In this document: positions 46,459-55,940 of the stretch, one piece after another | How the letters are laid out: each line of letters opens with the position of its first letter | How positions within the stretch are numbered: the first letter of the stretch is position 1 | NCBI RefSeq assembly: GCF_003129485.1 | Contig: NZ_QFFG01000005.1 | Coordinates: 1 to 64,000, forward strand | Source: Polaribacter aquimarinus | Lineage (GTDB): Bacteria; Bacteroidota; Bacteroidia; Flavobacteriales; Flavobacteriaceae | Reading direction: 5' to 3' | Length of the DNA: 64,000 nt | Position numbers and translations under genes: made by a program | The notes under the pieces: model-generated | Seen by the model: the letters and a program-made list of their open reading frames with translations, nothing else | What the model was told of the DNA's origin: nothing | Databases searched by the model: none

Positions 46459-47850
46459 TTAGCATAATTGATATTCTGGAATTGACATTAACTGAATACA
46501 ATAATTTTTTTTCGATTTGATATTCAAGTTATTTAAAAACTGATTTGTATCCTCATCAATTTTAGAAATAATTAATTGTTCTTTTAACTCTGTATAAGTT
46601 AGGTTACTATATTCACTTAAAAAAAAATTCCAGTTTTTCGAAATTTTAAGATACCTAGTTCTTTTTTTTACTTGCTTGTAGTACATATTAAAATCATCTT
46701 CAAACTCACCTTTTTCCTCTAAATTAATAATTGCATTATTTAGAATTAACGAGGGTAATTTCATTCTAAACATTAGTGTGTTAGAGTCTATCCAAAATCT
46801 ACCGCCTTTCCAGCCAGAAACATTATTTGGGTAGAGTAATACCTGTCCCATCATTTTCTGTAAATAGTTTAATTGTTTTTTCTTTTGAAAAGTTACAGGC
46901 ACAATAGTGTTAATACCTACAATCAACTCTATTGGTGATTTAATTTTTACACCAATATTTTTATCATCATAAAACCACTTTGATAAAAAAATGTGCTTCA
47001 TTACTTTTTCTATATCATAATCTTTATAAAAGATTGTTGTGATTTCTTCTAATCTTTTTTTATCAATTCTAGGATTTATAAAATAGGTGTATATTTTTTC
47101 ACATATATATTTAGCACATTGCTTTTGATTCAGAATAATATCTATTATTTCGTCACCATCAAAATTACCCGTTTTCCCAAAAAAAGTTTTTTTACCATAA
47201 TCATGATGTTTTTTTCTAAGATAAAATTTTCCTTTCTTATTAAACGACCAACCTGTAAAAGCTCTAGCTGACTCTTTTATATCTTTTTCTGTATAATTTC
47301 CAACTCCTAAGGTAAATAACTCCATTAATTCTCTCGCAAAATTTTCATTAGGACTCTTTTTTTTATTCTGTCTATTGTTCAGGTATTTGCTCATAGAAGG
47401 CTCTTTGGCAATAGCTTTTACAAATTCTCTAAAATTTCCTAAGGCATGTTTTCTTAATGTATTGTTATATTGTTGGATAAAAAAAATATTATTGTCTCTA
47501 CACACAAAAACATTTGCCCAAAAAAGAGTCATTTTCTCTCTAAAGGTATTGTTGTGCTCACATAATCTTTCTATCCAGGCTTGGTTTAAATCTCTAACCT
47601 TTCTCTGACTTTTTCTCTTAAGTTCTCTATATTGTTTTTCTCCTAATTCTTTTTTTATACTTTTTGTAGGTTGATCTAAAAATATTAAAAATTCAGATAA
47701 ATCTAACTCTAAAGGGTTATAATGGCTTGCTTGTTTAAATAATTGAAGTATTAGCTTGGACTTTGAAAAAGATTTTATCTCTTGAAATTCTTTATTGCTT
47801 AATCCAAAACCAGAGCGCCAATATAGATGTTGTAAGTGTATTTTTTTCAT
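46459..47850 (-). CDS. DUF1800 family protein
   Basis: 463 residues beginning MKKIHLQHLYWRSGFGLS, with the family signature NENFARELMELFTLGVGNYT and ESARAFTGWSF (about 165-200) and MMGQVLLYPNNVSGWKGG in the C-terminal half. Unlike many family members it has no clear N-terminal signal peptide, so its location is uncertain. Upstream gene of the DUF1800-DUF1501 pair. Function unknown. Confidence 0.88.
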   Translation of the reverse strand: MKKIHLQHLYWRSGFGLSNKEFQEIKSFSKSKLILQLFKQASHYNPLELDLSEFLIFLDQPTKSIKKELGEKQYRELKRKSQRKVRDLNQAWIERLCEHNNTFREKMTLFWANVFVCRDNNIFFIQQYNNTLRKHALGNFREFVKAIAKEPSMSKYLNNRQNKKKSPNENFARELMELFTLGVGNYTEKDIKESARAFTGWSFNKKGKFYLRKKHHDYGKKTFFGKTGNFDGDEIIDIILNQKQCAKYICEKIYTYFINPRIDKKRLEEITTIFYKDYDIEKVMKHIFLSKWFYDDKNIGVKIKSPIELIVGINTIVPVTFQKKKQLNYLQKMMGQVLLYPNNVSGWKGGRFWIDSNTLMFRMKLPSLILNNAIINLEEKGEFEDDFNMYYKQVKKRTRYLKISKNWNFFLSEYSNLTYTELKEQLIISKIDEDTNQFLNNLNIKSKKNYCIQLMSIPEYQLC

Positions 47851-48022
47851 AAGATTATTTTTCCAAACTCTAAAGTTTATTATTTGACAATTTTTTAAAG
47901 AAAAGGTTTAAAAAAATATAAAATTAAGATTTAATTTATATGTAAATTTAGTGTTCTGTAAATTAAAAGTTTAGGATAGATTTTTATAAGAAGATGTTGT
48001 TTAAAATCTAGAGAACATTCAT

Positions 48023-48057
48023 AAAAAAAACCGTAACAAATAAATGTTACGGTTTTT
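48023..48057 (-). terminator. Terminator after tRNA-Leu
   Basis: 13-bp stem AAAAACCGTAACA / TGTTACGGTTTTT (48026-48038, 48045-48057), 6-nt loop, T8 run on the minus strand. It starts one base after the tRNA end. Confidence 0.88.
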
Positions 48058-48058
48058 G

Positions 48059-48144
48059 TACTGAAGATGGGACTTGAACCCATACGGGCATTACTGCCCA
48101 CTGGATTTTAAGTCCAGCGTGTCTACCAATTCCACCACTTCAGC
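48059..48144 (-). tRNA. tRNA-Leu (UAA)
   Basis: 86 nt with the long variable arm of a class II tRNA. Acceptor GCTGAAG with CTTCAGT (one G-U), D arm with AATTGGTAGACACG, anticodon loop CTTAAAA (anticodon UAA), variable arm TGGGCAGTAATGCCCG, T arm GGTTCAAGTCC. No CCA encoded. Confidence 0.95.
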
Positions 48145-48163
48145 ATTGGTATTATAAAAATAG

Positions 48164-48235
48164 AGCGAAAGACGGGATTTGAACCCGCGACCCTCACCTT
48201 GGCAAGGTGATGCTCTACCCCTGAGCTACTTTCGC
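48164..48235 (-). tRNA. tRNA-Gly (GCC)
   Basis: 72 nt; acceptor GCGAAAG with CTTTCGC, D arm AGCTCAGGGGTAGAGC, anticodon stem TCACC / GGTGA with loop TTGCCAA (anticodon GCC), T arm GGGTTCAAATCCC. 19 nt upstream of tRNA-Leu, same transcript. No CCA encoded. Confidence 0.96.
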
Positions 48236-48304
48236 AGTCATTATTTGTATGAACTTTTATGCTTTTAGATATATTAAAAACAATATCTAATTATTAGAGC
48301 GGTG

Positions 48305-48334
48305 CAAATATATAAAGATTTGTTTATTCAACAA
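48305..48334 (-). promoter_or_regulatory. Promoter of the tRNA-Gly/tRNA-Leu operon
   Basis: Minus strand TTG (48332-48334), 19 nt, TATATTTG (48305-48312). It is 70 nt upstream of tRNA-Gly. The rest of 48236-48500 shows only AT-rich DNA. Confidence 0.7.
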
Positions 48335-48500
48335 ATACTTTTGCTCTTTTTTAAAGAAAAAAATAAAGACCATTTTGTTATGTCTATTGATTTATTATTA
48401 CAGTAATTATTTATGAAAATCAGTAAGTTATGTGGTTAATAATTTAAATAGTATTTCAATATTTATATTTCAAATGTTTTTTTATGTTAAAAATCTTTTC

Positions 48501-48530
48501 TATTTTTGGTAAACCAAACTGGTAAACCAA
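48501..48530 (+). promoter_or_regulatory. PL6 promoter box with two tandem operator palindromes
   Basis: The -7 box TATTTTTG (48501-48508) runs into TTGGTAAACCAA (48506-48517), followed by CTGGTAAACCAA (48519-48530). The 12-mers are 13 nt apart, and the same motif and period occur in front of SusC. TTGGTnnACCAA resembles operators of FadR-subgroup GntR repressors such as UxuR/ExuR. The site would block polymerase at the start of the PL6 gene. The regulator is not in the window. Confidence 0.6.
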
Positions 48531-48542
48531 TTTTTTAAATCA

Positions 48543-50930
48543 ATGAAAAATTTCCTTTTTTTTAGATTATTTATATCATTAATTTTCTTGTTATCTATGA
48601 ATAGTATTTTATCTCAAGAAAAGATCGCAAGCAACATTACAGAGTATAATTCATATATTAAAAAAGCTAATCCAGGAGATGTTATTGTATTAAAAAATGG
48701 TATTTGGAAAGATGTTAAATTGAACGCCTATGGTAAAGGTGAAGAAGGGAATCCTATAATTGTAAAAGCAGAAACAGCTGGTAAAGTTATAGTTTCAGGA
48801 AATTCAACATTAAACATTTACGGAGAACATATTATAGTAAGTGGCTTGTGGTTTAAAGATGGAGAATCGTCTTATAAATCGGTTGTTCAGTTTAGAAAAG
48901 ATTCTAAAACTTTTGCTAATCATTGTCGTTTTACCAATTCTACAATCTCTTATTACAATGTAAAGAATGGCATAAAAGATCATTGGGTTGATATTTGGGG
49001 TAAAAATAATAGAGTAGATCATAATAATTTTACAGGAAAAACTAGTGAAGGAACAACTCTTGTGGTTTGGTTAAAAGGGGATAAGCATATAAATAATAAC
49101 CATAGCATTGATAATAATATCTTTGGACAAAGACCAGATTTAGGTAAAAATGGAGGGGAGACTATTAGAATAGGAACAAGTACAAATTCTAAAAAAACTT
49201 CTAAAACGCTTGTAGAAAGAAATGTTTTTGCAGGATGTAATGGAGAAATAGAAATAATTTCAAATAAATCTGGAGATAATATTTTCAGAGACAATTTATT
49301 TGTTGGTAGTAAAGGTGCATTAACCTTAAGGCATGGAGATAATGCTCTAGTAGAAAGAAATGTTTTTTTAGGAAATGGAGTTTCTAAAACAGGTGGGATT
49401 AGAGTAATTAATTCTGGTCATATTATCAGAAATAATTTAATGATAGGTTTACAGGGAGACGGTTACAGGGGGGCTATTGTGTTAATGAATGGAGTTCCAA
49501 ATTCTCCTTTAAATAGATATGAGCAAGTTAGAAATGTAGATATTCAAAACAATACCATTATTAATTCTGGACCAATCTCTTTTGGAGAAGGAAAAGATAC
49601 TGAAAAAAGTTTGGCGCCAAAAAATGTTAATTTTTCAAACAATTTAGTTTATCATAATTCATCTACAAAAAATCTTATTTTTGTTGATGAAGCCTCTGAT
49701 ATTAAATTTAATAGTAATTATATTGATGCAAATGCATCAACTGAAAAAGGATTTAAGAGCACAATAATTAATTGGAAAGAGATAAAATCTTTTCCTATTC
49801 CAACAGCTCAAAATCCAGATTTATTATTTGTTTCTAAGAATGTAAATAGTCCTAAAACAGATATAAATAAAGTTGTCAGACAAATTTTTAATGCTGGGGC
49901 GTTTAACTTAGATGCTAATAAGTTGCCAAAAGCGTTAACCTTAAGAGCAGGACCAGGTTGGAAACCAAAAATAATTGCTCCAATTATTAAACCATCCGAT
50001 GTTACAGTAGAACCCGGGTTAGAGACTTTGAGAAAAGCTATTGATAAAGCTGCATCGGGATCTATACTTCGATTAAAAACTGGAGAATATATTTTAGAAA
50101 AAAGTATAAAAATTTCAAAAAACATCACCATAATTGGAGATAAGGGTGGAGCATCTATTTTAACGGTTAAGAAAGATCTTAAAAAATATTTTACGTATAT
50201 ATTTAGATTAAATGAAGGATCTAAACTTAATTTAAAACACCTTATCATCGATGGTGAAAATTCAAAACCTAAATATGCAATTGTATCACCTGATAAAAAT
50301 AAAATTGGGGTCTATGATTTATTTGTTGATAATGTAATATTTAAAAATTTTAATAATACCGATGGAGGTTCAATTTTTAAAGCATATAATGGTACAAAAG
50401 CAGATACTTTAAGTTTCAAAAACTCAAGGTTTATGAATAGTTATAGAGGTCTAAATTTGTCATATGATAAAGATGTAATGGGTTTTTTCAATGCAAATGT
50501 AATTGTTTTAGAAAACTCTGTATTTAAAGATATAAAGGAGGCAGCAGTTAATTATATTCGTAAAACTCCAGCTGTAGATTTACCTGGAGGAAAATTAGTT
50601 GTTAAAAATTGTATATTCAGTAATGTTTACAATACTGAAAAAGGAAAGGTTTTAAGAACAACAGGAATTCATGCTGTTGAAATAACAAATTCTGTCTTTA
50701 GTAATAGTTATGATATAAAAAATTTTGTAGACCTAAAAGGTAGGTTTAATTTTATATCGAATTGTTTGGTTTACGCTAGTGGATTTATAAAAGTATCTCA
50801 AGGAGCTAAACAAGATAATATACTTTTTAAAAACCCGAAATGGCAAGACGACGACCTATTTATACCAAGTAAAAAGTCACCACTGTTAAAAGAAAAAAAT
50901 GGTGTTGGAAATATTGGTTTAAAACAGTGA
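48543..50930 (+). CDS. PL6 family polysaccharide lyase, two beta-helix domains, secreted
   Basis: 795 residues. A signal peptide (FRLFISLIFLLSMNSILSQE) is followed by a chondroitinase-B-like right-handed beta-helix (about 30-470). It contains NGGETIRIGTS, EIEIISNKSGDNIFRDN with the candidate catalytic Lys, and GALTLRHGDNALVERN with the candidate Arg. A second, unrelated-looking beta-helix (about 490-795; TLRKAIDKAASGSILRLKTG) follows, as in long PL6 alginate lyases. It cleaves uronic-acid chains by beta-elimination. PL6 members act on alginate or dermatan sulfate, and the family alone does not decide. It converges on the PF05426 lyase gene with 6 nt between stops. Confidence 0.88.
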   Translation: MKNFLFFRLFISLIFLLSMNSILSQEKIASNITEYNSYIKKANPGDVIVLKNGIWKDVKLNAYGKGEEGNPIIVKAETAGKVIVSGNSTLNIYGEHIIVSGLWFKDGESSYKSVVQFRKDSKTFANHCRFTNSTISYYNVKNGIKDHWVDIWGKNNRVDHNNFTGKTSEGTTLVVWLKGDKHINNNHSIDNNIFGQRPDLGKNGGETIRIGTSTNSKKTSKTLVERNVFAGCNGEIEIISNKSGDNIFRDNLFVGSKGALTLRHGDNALVERNVFLGNGVSKTGGIRVINSGHIIRNNLMIGLQGDGYRGAIVLMNGVPNSPLNRYEQVRNVDIQNNTIINSGPISFGEGKDTEKSLAPKNVNFSNNLVYHNSSTKNLIFVDEASDIKFNSNYIDANASTEKGFKSTIINWKEIKSFPIPTAQNPDLLFVSKNVNSPKTDINKVVRQIFNAGAFNLDANKLPKALTLRAGPGWKPKIIAPIIKPSDVTVEPGLETLRKAIDKAASGSILRLKTGEYILEKSIKISKNITIIGDKGGASILTVKKDLKKYFTYIFRLNEGSKLNLKHLIIDGENSKPKYAIVSPDKNKIGVYDLFVDNVIFKNFNNTDGGSIFKAYNGTKADTLSFKNSRFMNSYRGLNLSYDKDVMGFFNANVIVLENSVFKDIKEAAVNYIRKTPAVDLPGGKLVVKNCIFSNVYNTEKGKVLRTTGIHAVEITNSVFSNSYDIKNFVDLKGRFNFISNCLVYASGFIKVSQGAKQDNILFKNPKWQDDDLFIPSKKSPLLKEKNGVGNIGLKQ

Positions 50931-50936
50931 TGTTTT

Positions 50937-52094
50937 TTAATTAGAAATCCATAAAACAGGATTTTTAACAATGGTGTTTCTAATAATTTCTGGAGTATTA
51001 TTGTAAGATAACGTTTTCCATAAATCCAAATATCTTTGATCATTTGATTCTAGTCCAATAAATAATAGAGAAGCTTGTTTTATTGGCCAATTATTCCAGT
51101 ACATTACATCTTTTTGAAATTTCCAATCCTTTTTATTTTTGATGTAGGGATATAAAAATTCCATTCCTAATTGTATACTTTTGCCATCTTTAGTCTTGTA
51201 GTTATAAAGATTATCATCATCTTTTGATAGAATTTGACACAAGCTAACCATAGCGTCTAGATTAAACAAAGAGTATCCATAAGGTTTCGTTCTTGCTGTT
51301 TCTTTTGGGAAACTCCCATCTGTTGCCATTTGATCAGGTAATAGAGTATTTTTGTAAAAGTCTTGACATTTTTTTAATTGAATTTTATTATCAACCAAAT
51401 AAGCAAATGCCGCTACTTGCAATGCCCAACAGGTGCTATGGTTATTACCATTATTTTTTTCTTTTTTTCCAAAAGGATGTGTGATTAACCAATTTAAATA
51501 ATCTGAAAACCATTTTTTTATGATGAATAACTCACTTTTATTTATAGTTGTAGAATTTTCGATAGCTTTTATGCCTAGGGCTACTTCAATTAAATGGAGT
51601 GTATCTATAATTCCAATTCCACGTCCTGTAACTTTACCTTTAATTGCCTGAGCATACAATAAGCTAGGATTCATTTTAGTACTATCATTTACAAACCAAG
51701 CATTTAAATGAGGTAAAAGTGCAGTAATATATTTTTCATCTTTAGTAATCTTGTACGCAGACGCCAAGTTCCCAGATATTTCACATAAGCGAATCATAGC
51801 TTTTCTATGGGCAATAAAATTACCAGGGTTAGATAATCCATCTTTTCTAATATAAGCTCCCTCTTTATCATTAGGATTTGGCCACCAATAATCACCTTCT
51901 GAATAAAAGTCATGTTTACTACCAGCACTTCTTTCTGCAATGTAAGAAGTAACAGTAATTGGGTTTTTATTTAATGATGAGGTCGCTTTTGTTAAAATAG
52001 TATCTTTTTCTAAATCGATTAAATTAAAAGTATTAGTTTTTTTACAACAAAATCCTATCAAAATAAAACTGAATAGAAATATTTTTTTGTTCAT
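50937..52094 (-). CDS. PF05426-type polysaccharide lyase, lipoprotein
   Basis: 385 residues. The N-terminus KKIFLFSFILIGFCCKK has a lipobox Cys at 16 or 17. The mature protein is an alpha-toroid of the alginate-lyase (PF05426) superfamily: HDFYSEGDYWWPNPNDKEGA (about 61-80), then LSNPGNFIAHRKAM, then GNNHSTCWALQVAAFA (about 216-231) carrying the likely catalytic Asn-His, and SLFNLDAMVSL. This pattern is nearer the glucuronan-lyase-like (PL38-type) members than classical PL5, but that is from memory. Last gene of the SusC-SusD operon; probably periplasmic, anchored to the membrane. Confidence 0.8.
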   Translation of the reverse strand: MNKKIFLFSFILIGFCCKKTNTFNLIDLEKDTILTKATSSLNKNPITVTSYIAERSAGSKHDFYSEGDYWWPNPNDKEGAYIRKDGLSNPGNFIAHRKAMIRLCEISGNLASAYKITKDEKYITALLPHLNAWFVNDSTKMNPSLLYAQAIKGKVTGRGIGIIDTLHLIEVALGIKAIENSTTINKSELFIIKKWFSDYLNWLITHPFGKKEKNNGNNHSTCWALQVAAFAYLVDNKIQLKKCQDFYKNTLLPDQMATDGSFPKETARTKPYGYSLFNLDAMVSLCQILSKDDDNLYNYKTKDGKSIQLGMEFLYPYIKNKKDWKFQKDVMYWNNWPIKQASLLFIGLESNDQRYLDLWKTLSYNNTPEIIRNTIVKNPVLWISN

Positions 52095-52142
52095 TATGAA
52101 ATTTTTTAATAATCCTATTTTTTTTAAATTAGATATGTGTTA

Positions 52143-54566
52143 TTATTCTATTGTTAAGTATGTACCCTTAAAATTTTGGTTTAATACCATCATAACTATT
52201 GGTTTTTCTTTATTATTTCTTTCTACCTCAATAGATGCTTTACCATTGGCCATTTGAATAGATTCGCTTCCTGTTGGTGTTCCTAAGCTTTTCATAGTTT
52301 TTCCACCAGACATACATTGAAAATAAACTCTATTTTCATAATCTAAACATCTTAATCCTTTAGCGTCTTGAGCAATTGCAGTAACTAAATAATTACTGTT
52401 TTCTAGTTTAGTATAAGATAATTTAAGGCTTTTTGCTTTACTGTTTTTAGTAAATCTATAGTTAACTTTTAGTTGGTCTTTAACTATTTTTCCATCAACT
52501 GTTTTCCCTTTAGAAACTAATATATTTTCCCCTTCTTTAAATTTAATAGACCAATTTAAACCTGAAGCAGGAAATGCTTTGGTGTTTCTGGTTTTTGTGC
52601 CTAGACTTTTTCCGTTTACAGATAATTCTACTTCAGGGCAATTACTATAAACGCTAATATTTCTTGCTAACCCTTTTGGGCCTTGTCTTTCGGTCCAAGT
52701 ATGTGATTCGATGTAAGTAAAAGGTTTTTTACTCCAATAGCTTTTAAATACATAAAATGCATCTTTTTTGTTCCCTGATCTGTCAACCAAACCTTTTTGA
52801 TTCATATATGGGATTGCGTTTTCAGGTCTTAAGGGTGTTCCAAAATCTTTAAAAGCCCATTGTATGTTACCTACAAAGTTTGGATCGTTTTCAGATATTC
52901 TTAAGTGCCAATCAAATAAATCTACAATGTAGTTTTCACTCCAGTCTCCAATTTGAGCAATATTAGCAACACCTGTTTGTACAATTGCTTCTTCCCAACC
53001 GTCAGATTGAATTTTACCTTCGCCCGTAATCGGATTTTCTGTGTGACGTCCTAAATGGCTCGAGCCTCCATACTCCGCATGTAAAAAAGATTTGTATTCT
53101 TTTTTATATTTATTTACTGCTTTTTGATAACTTTTGTAACTACCAGAATACCAACCAGACCAAATTGATGGCGAAAAAACATCTACGATATCTGCACCTT
53201 CATAATACTTTCTGATGGCAGTTTTTCTTGTTGGATCTAATTGGTGTGCTAAATCGTTAATTTCTGATAAAAATCCTGTCATTTTTTCTTCGCTTCCACC
53301 ATCTTCAAAATCTGGTAACCAGTACATTTCATTTCCTAAAGACCAAATAACAATACTAGGATGATTGTAGTTTTGTTCAATAATTTCTGATAGCATATTT
53401 TTGGTGTTCTTTTTCCAATTATCATTACCTACGCCACCTCTACACCAAGGCAATTCATCCCAAACTAATAATCCTAACTCGTCACATGCTTTGTAAATTT
53501 CAGGATCTTGTGGGTAGTGCGCTAGACGCACAAAATTAGCTCCCATTTCTTTAATCAATTCCATGTCTGCTCTATGCTGTTTATTGCTCATTGCCGCACC
53601 AACACCAGCATGTTCTTCATGCCTGTGAGTTCCTCTAAGCAATACTCTTTTTCCATTTAAAAAGAAAGCTCCATAATCTTTAAACTCAAACCATCTAAAA
53701 CCTACTCTATCAGAAATTTCATCGATTTTAATATCTTCGTTTACTAAAGAAACTTTTATAGTGTATAAATTTGGATTTTCAGTATCCCACAATTTTGGGT
53801 TTGCAATTTTATCAAAAGTGATTTTTGCTGATTTATTTACAATATTAAAATCATTTTCTATTACTGTTTTCCCATCAGCATCTATTAGCGAAACGTTTAC
53901 TTTTGATTCAGAATTTGCATTTATTACAGAAACAGACCCTTCTAATGTTGCATTTTTTTTTGAAACGTTAGGAGTTGTGTATTTTAAGTTTGCTAAATAA
54001 GTTTTAGGTTTTGTTTGTAAGAAAACATCTCGTGTAATACCTCCAAAAATAAAGAAATCACTTTTTTGTGAAGGAATAACTTCTGGATTATAACTATTAT
54101 CTGCTCTTACTATAATTTCGTTTTTTCCATCTTTTATTGCATTAGAAATATCAATGGTAAAACCAATATAACCACCAATATGGCCACCTACTTTGATTCC
54201 ATTAACATAAACTTCTGATGTAATGTTTACACCTTCAAAATATATCTCATAAATTAGGTTTGGATTAAAAGAAACATCTATCTTTTTTTTATACCAACTT
54301 CCACTTCTTCTGTATCCAGGTTGTGTATCTGTAGCATCTAAGCTATTCCAAGAATGGGGTAAGTTAACCTCTTGCCAATCTTTTTGAGTTAGAGCATCAG
54401 AAATTTTTTGAGTATCATTTTCTAAATACTTCCAATTTTTATTGATGTTTATTTTTGTTCTTGTTCCAGTTGTTTTATTATTTGAATCGCATGAAGTGAT
54501 TATAACAAGTAAAAAACCTACAAAAATTGTGTTTATAATTGATAGATTTAAAGTTGGTTTTTTCAT
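52143..54566 (-). CDS. GH2 family glycoside hydrolase, lipoprotein
   Basis: 807 residues. Lipoprotein signal ending VIITSCDSNN; sugar-binding jelly-roll (about 35-200; LPHSWNSLDATD), immunoglobulin-like domain (about 200-310), TIM barrel (about 310-610) and C-terminal beta domains. The acid/base Glu is in VIWSLGNEMYW and the nucleophile Glu in FLHAEYGGSSH. GH2 enzymes are beta-galactosidases, beta-glucuronidases or beta-mannosidases; which applies is not readable here. It probably trims oligosaccharides in the periplasm after lyase action. 2 nt after the GH88 gene. Confidence 0.9.
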   Translation of the reverse strand: MKKPTLNLSIINTIFVGFLLVIITSCDSNNKTTGTRTKININKNWKYLENDTQKISDALTQKDWQEVNLPHSWNSLDATDTQPGYRRSGSWYKKKIDVSFNPNLIYEIYFEGVNITSEVYVNGIKVGGHIGGYIGFTIDISNAIKDGKNEIIVRADNSYNPEVIPSQKSDFFIFGGITRDVFLQTKPKTYLANLKYTTPNVSKKNATLEGSVSVINANSESKVNVSLIDADGKTVIENDFNIVNKSAKITFDKIANPKLWDTENPNLYTIKVSLVNEDIKIDEISDRVGFRWFEFKDYGAFFLNGKRVLLRGTHRHEEHAGVGAAMSNKQHRADMELIKEMGANFVRLAHYPQDPEIYKACDELGLLVWDELPWCRGGVGNDNWKKNTKNMLSEIIEQNYNHPSIVIWSLGNEMYWLPDFEDGGSEEKMTGFLSEINDLAHQLDPTRKTAIRKYYEGADIVDVFSPSIWSGWYSGSYKSYQKAVNKYKKEYKSFLHAEYGGSSHLGRHTENPITGEGKIQSDGWEEAIVQTGVANIAQIGDWSENYIVDLFDWHLRISENDPNFVGNIQWAFKDFGTPLRPENAIPYMNQKGLVDRSGNKKDAFYVFKSYWSKKPFTYIESHTWTERQGPKGLARNISVYSNCPEVELSVNGKSLGTKTRNTKAFPASGLNWSIKFKEGENILVSKGKTVDGKIVKDQLKVNYRFTKNSKAKSLKLSYTKLENSNYLVTAIAQDAKGLRCLDYENRVYFQCMSGGKTMKSLGTPTGSESIQMANGKASIEVERNNKEKPIVMMVLNQNFKGTYLTIE

Positions 54567-54568
54567 AT

Positions 54569-55732
54569 TTAAAGTGATTTTAGGCGTAATAGTGTTTCTA
54601 AAAAGTAATAATCTCCATAAACAATAGGTTCATCTATTTCATCATTTTTAGGCCAATTTCCTGTGCTATGATTTAGAATAAAAGGAGCATTTAAGCTTTC
54701 TGGTAAGATATAATTTTCACTTTTTAAAGTGTTGATAACCTTTTTGCTGTACTCTAAATATTTTGTATTATTTGTGTGTTTGTAAAGTTCTACTAAAGCA
54801 GAAGATATTACTGTTCCGGCAGAAACATCTCTTGGCTCATTAGGTATATTGGGAGCATTAAAATCCCAAAAAGGAATTCCATCTTCAGGTAAATTTTTAT
54901 GACTCAAATAAAAGTTTGCTGTTGCTTCTGCTTGGTTTAAATACTTTTTGTCTTTGGTGTATCTATATGCCATCGTATAACCGTAAATAGCCCAACCTTG
55001 ACCTCTTGCCCAAACAGAATTATCGTTATACCCTTGGTGCGTAACTTTCATTCTAACTTTACCAGTTTTTGGACTGTAATCTAAAACATGAAAAGTGCTA
55101 TTATCTTTTCTAAAATGATTTTTTAGTGTTGTATTAGCATGAGTTACCGCAATTTTATGATACACACTGTCGCCAGAAATTTTTGTAGCTTCGAATAACA
55201 TTTCTAGGTTCATCATATTGTCTATTATAACAGGGAATTTCCATATCTCTTTATTAAAATCCCAAGAACGAATACTTTTTATTGTATCATTATATCTTGT
55301 AATTAAGGTTTGAGAACTCTTAATAATAATGTCTTTATAATTTTGATTTTCTATATGTTTTAATCCTTGTCCAAAACTGCAAAAGACTTTAAAACCCATA
55401 TCATGTGTTCTATTATTGTACTTTTCTTTTTCTATAAAAGAAGTCCATTTTTTTGCCAAATCTTTGTATTTAGTATTATTTGTGATTTCAAAGAGTTGCC
55501 ATAAATTACCAGCATAAAAACCGCTAGTCCAATCCTTAGACGGAACTTTGTTTACCTGTTTTTTTTCAAAAGAGTAACTTCTAGGAAAACTTAAAGAATC
55601 TGCTTGATATTCTAATAAATTAGAAAATCTTTTTTCTAAAGCTTTATCAGGGTTAAATTGTTCCTTTTTTTCTGATTTACATCCTAAGAAAAAAAGGGAA
55701 AAAAGTAAGAATGATTTAAAAATATTACGCAT
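54569..55732 (-). CDS. GH88 family unsaturated glucuronyl hydrolase, lipoprotein
   Basis: 387 residues. Lipobox Cys in FFLGCKSEK. An (alpha/alpha)6 barrel with NRTHDMGFKVFCSFGQG (about 105-121), the catalytic Asp region PVIIDNMMNLEMLFEA (about 165-180) and SVWARGQGWAIYGYTMAYR (about 240-258). GH88 hydrates the double bond of unsaturated glucuronyl residues left by lyases, releasing the uronate. Its presence says that at least one lyase here yields a 4,5-unsaturated glucuronyl end, unlike in standard alginate loci. Confidence 0.88.
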   Translation of the reverse strand: MRNIFKSFLLFSLFFLGCKSEKKEQFNPDKALEKRFSNLLEYQADSLSFPRSYSFEKKQVNKVPSKDWTSGFYAGNLWQLFEITNNTKYKDLAKKWTSFIEKEKYNNRTHDMGFKVFCSFGQGLKHIENQNYKDIIIKSSQTLITRYNDTIKSIRSWDFNKEIWKFPVIIDNMMNLEMLFEATKISGDSVYHKIAVTHANTTLKNHFRKDNSTFHVLDYSPKTGKVRMKVTHQGYNDNSVWARGQGWAIYGYTMAYRYTKDKKYLNQAEATANFYLSHKNLPEDGIPFWDFNAPNIPNEPRDVSAGTVISSALVELYKHTNNTKYLEYSKKVINTLKSENYILPESLNAPFILNHSTGNWPKNDEIDEPIVYGDYYFLETLLRLKSL

Positions 55733-55940
55733 AAATTTTAAGTTCTTTAGTTATAGAAATAACTTTTATTTAAAATTTTAATTATTTAAATAATTTGTAT
55801 TTACACTTGAATAAGTAAACTGGATAAGCAATATATAATATGAGCTTAAATTGTTTCTTTATTTTATTAAAATTGGGTTTACAAACTAATAATTGTTGTA
55901 AACCCAATAATAAATAAAAAACTAATTCAAAAATAAATTT

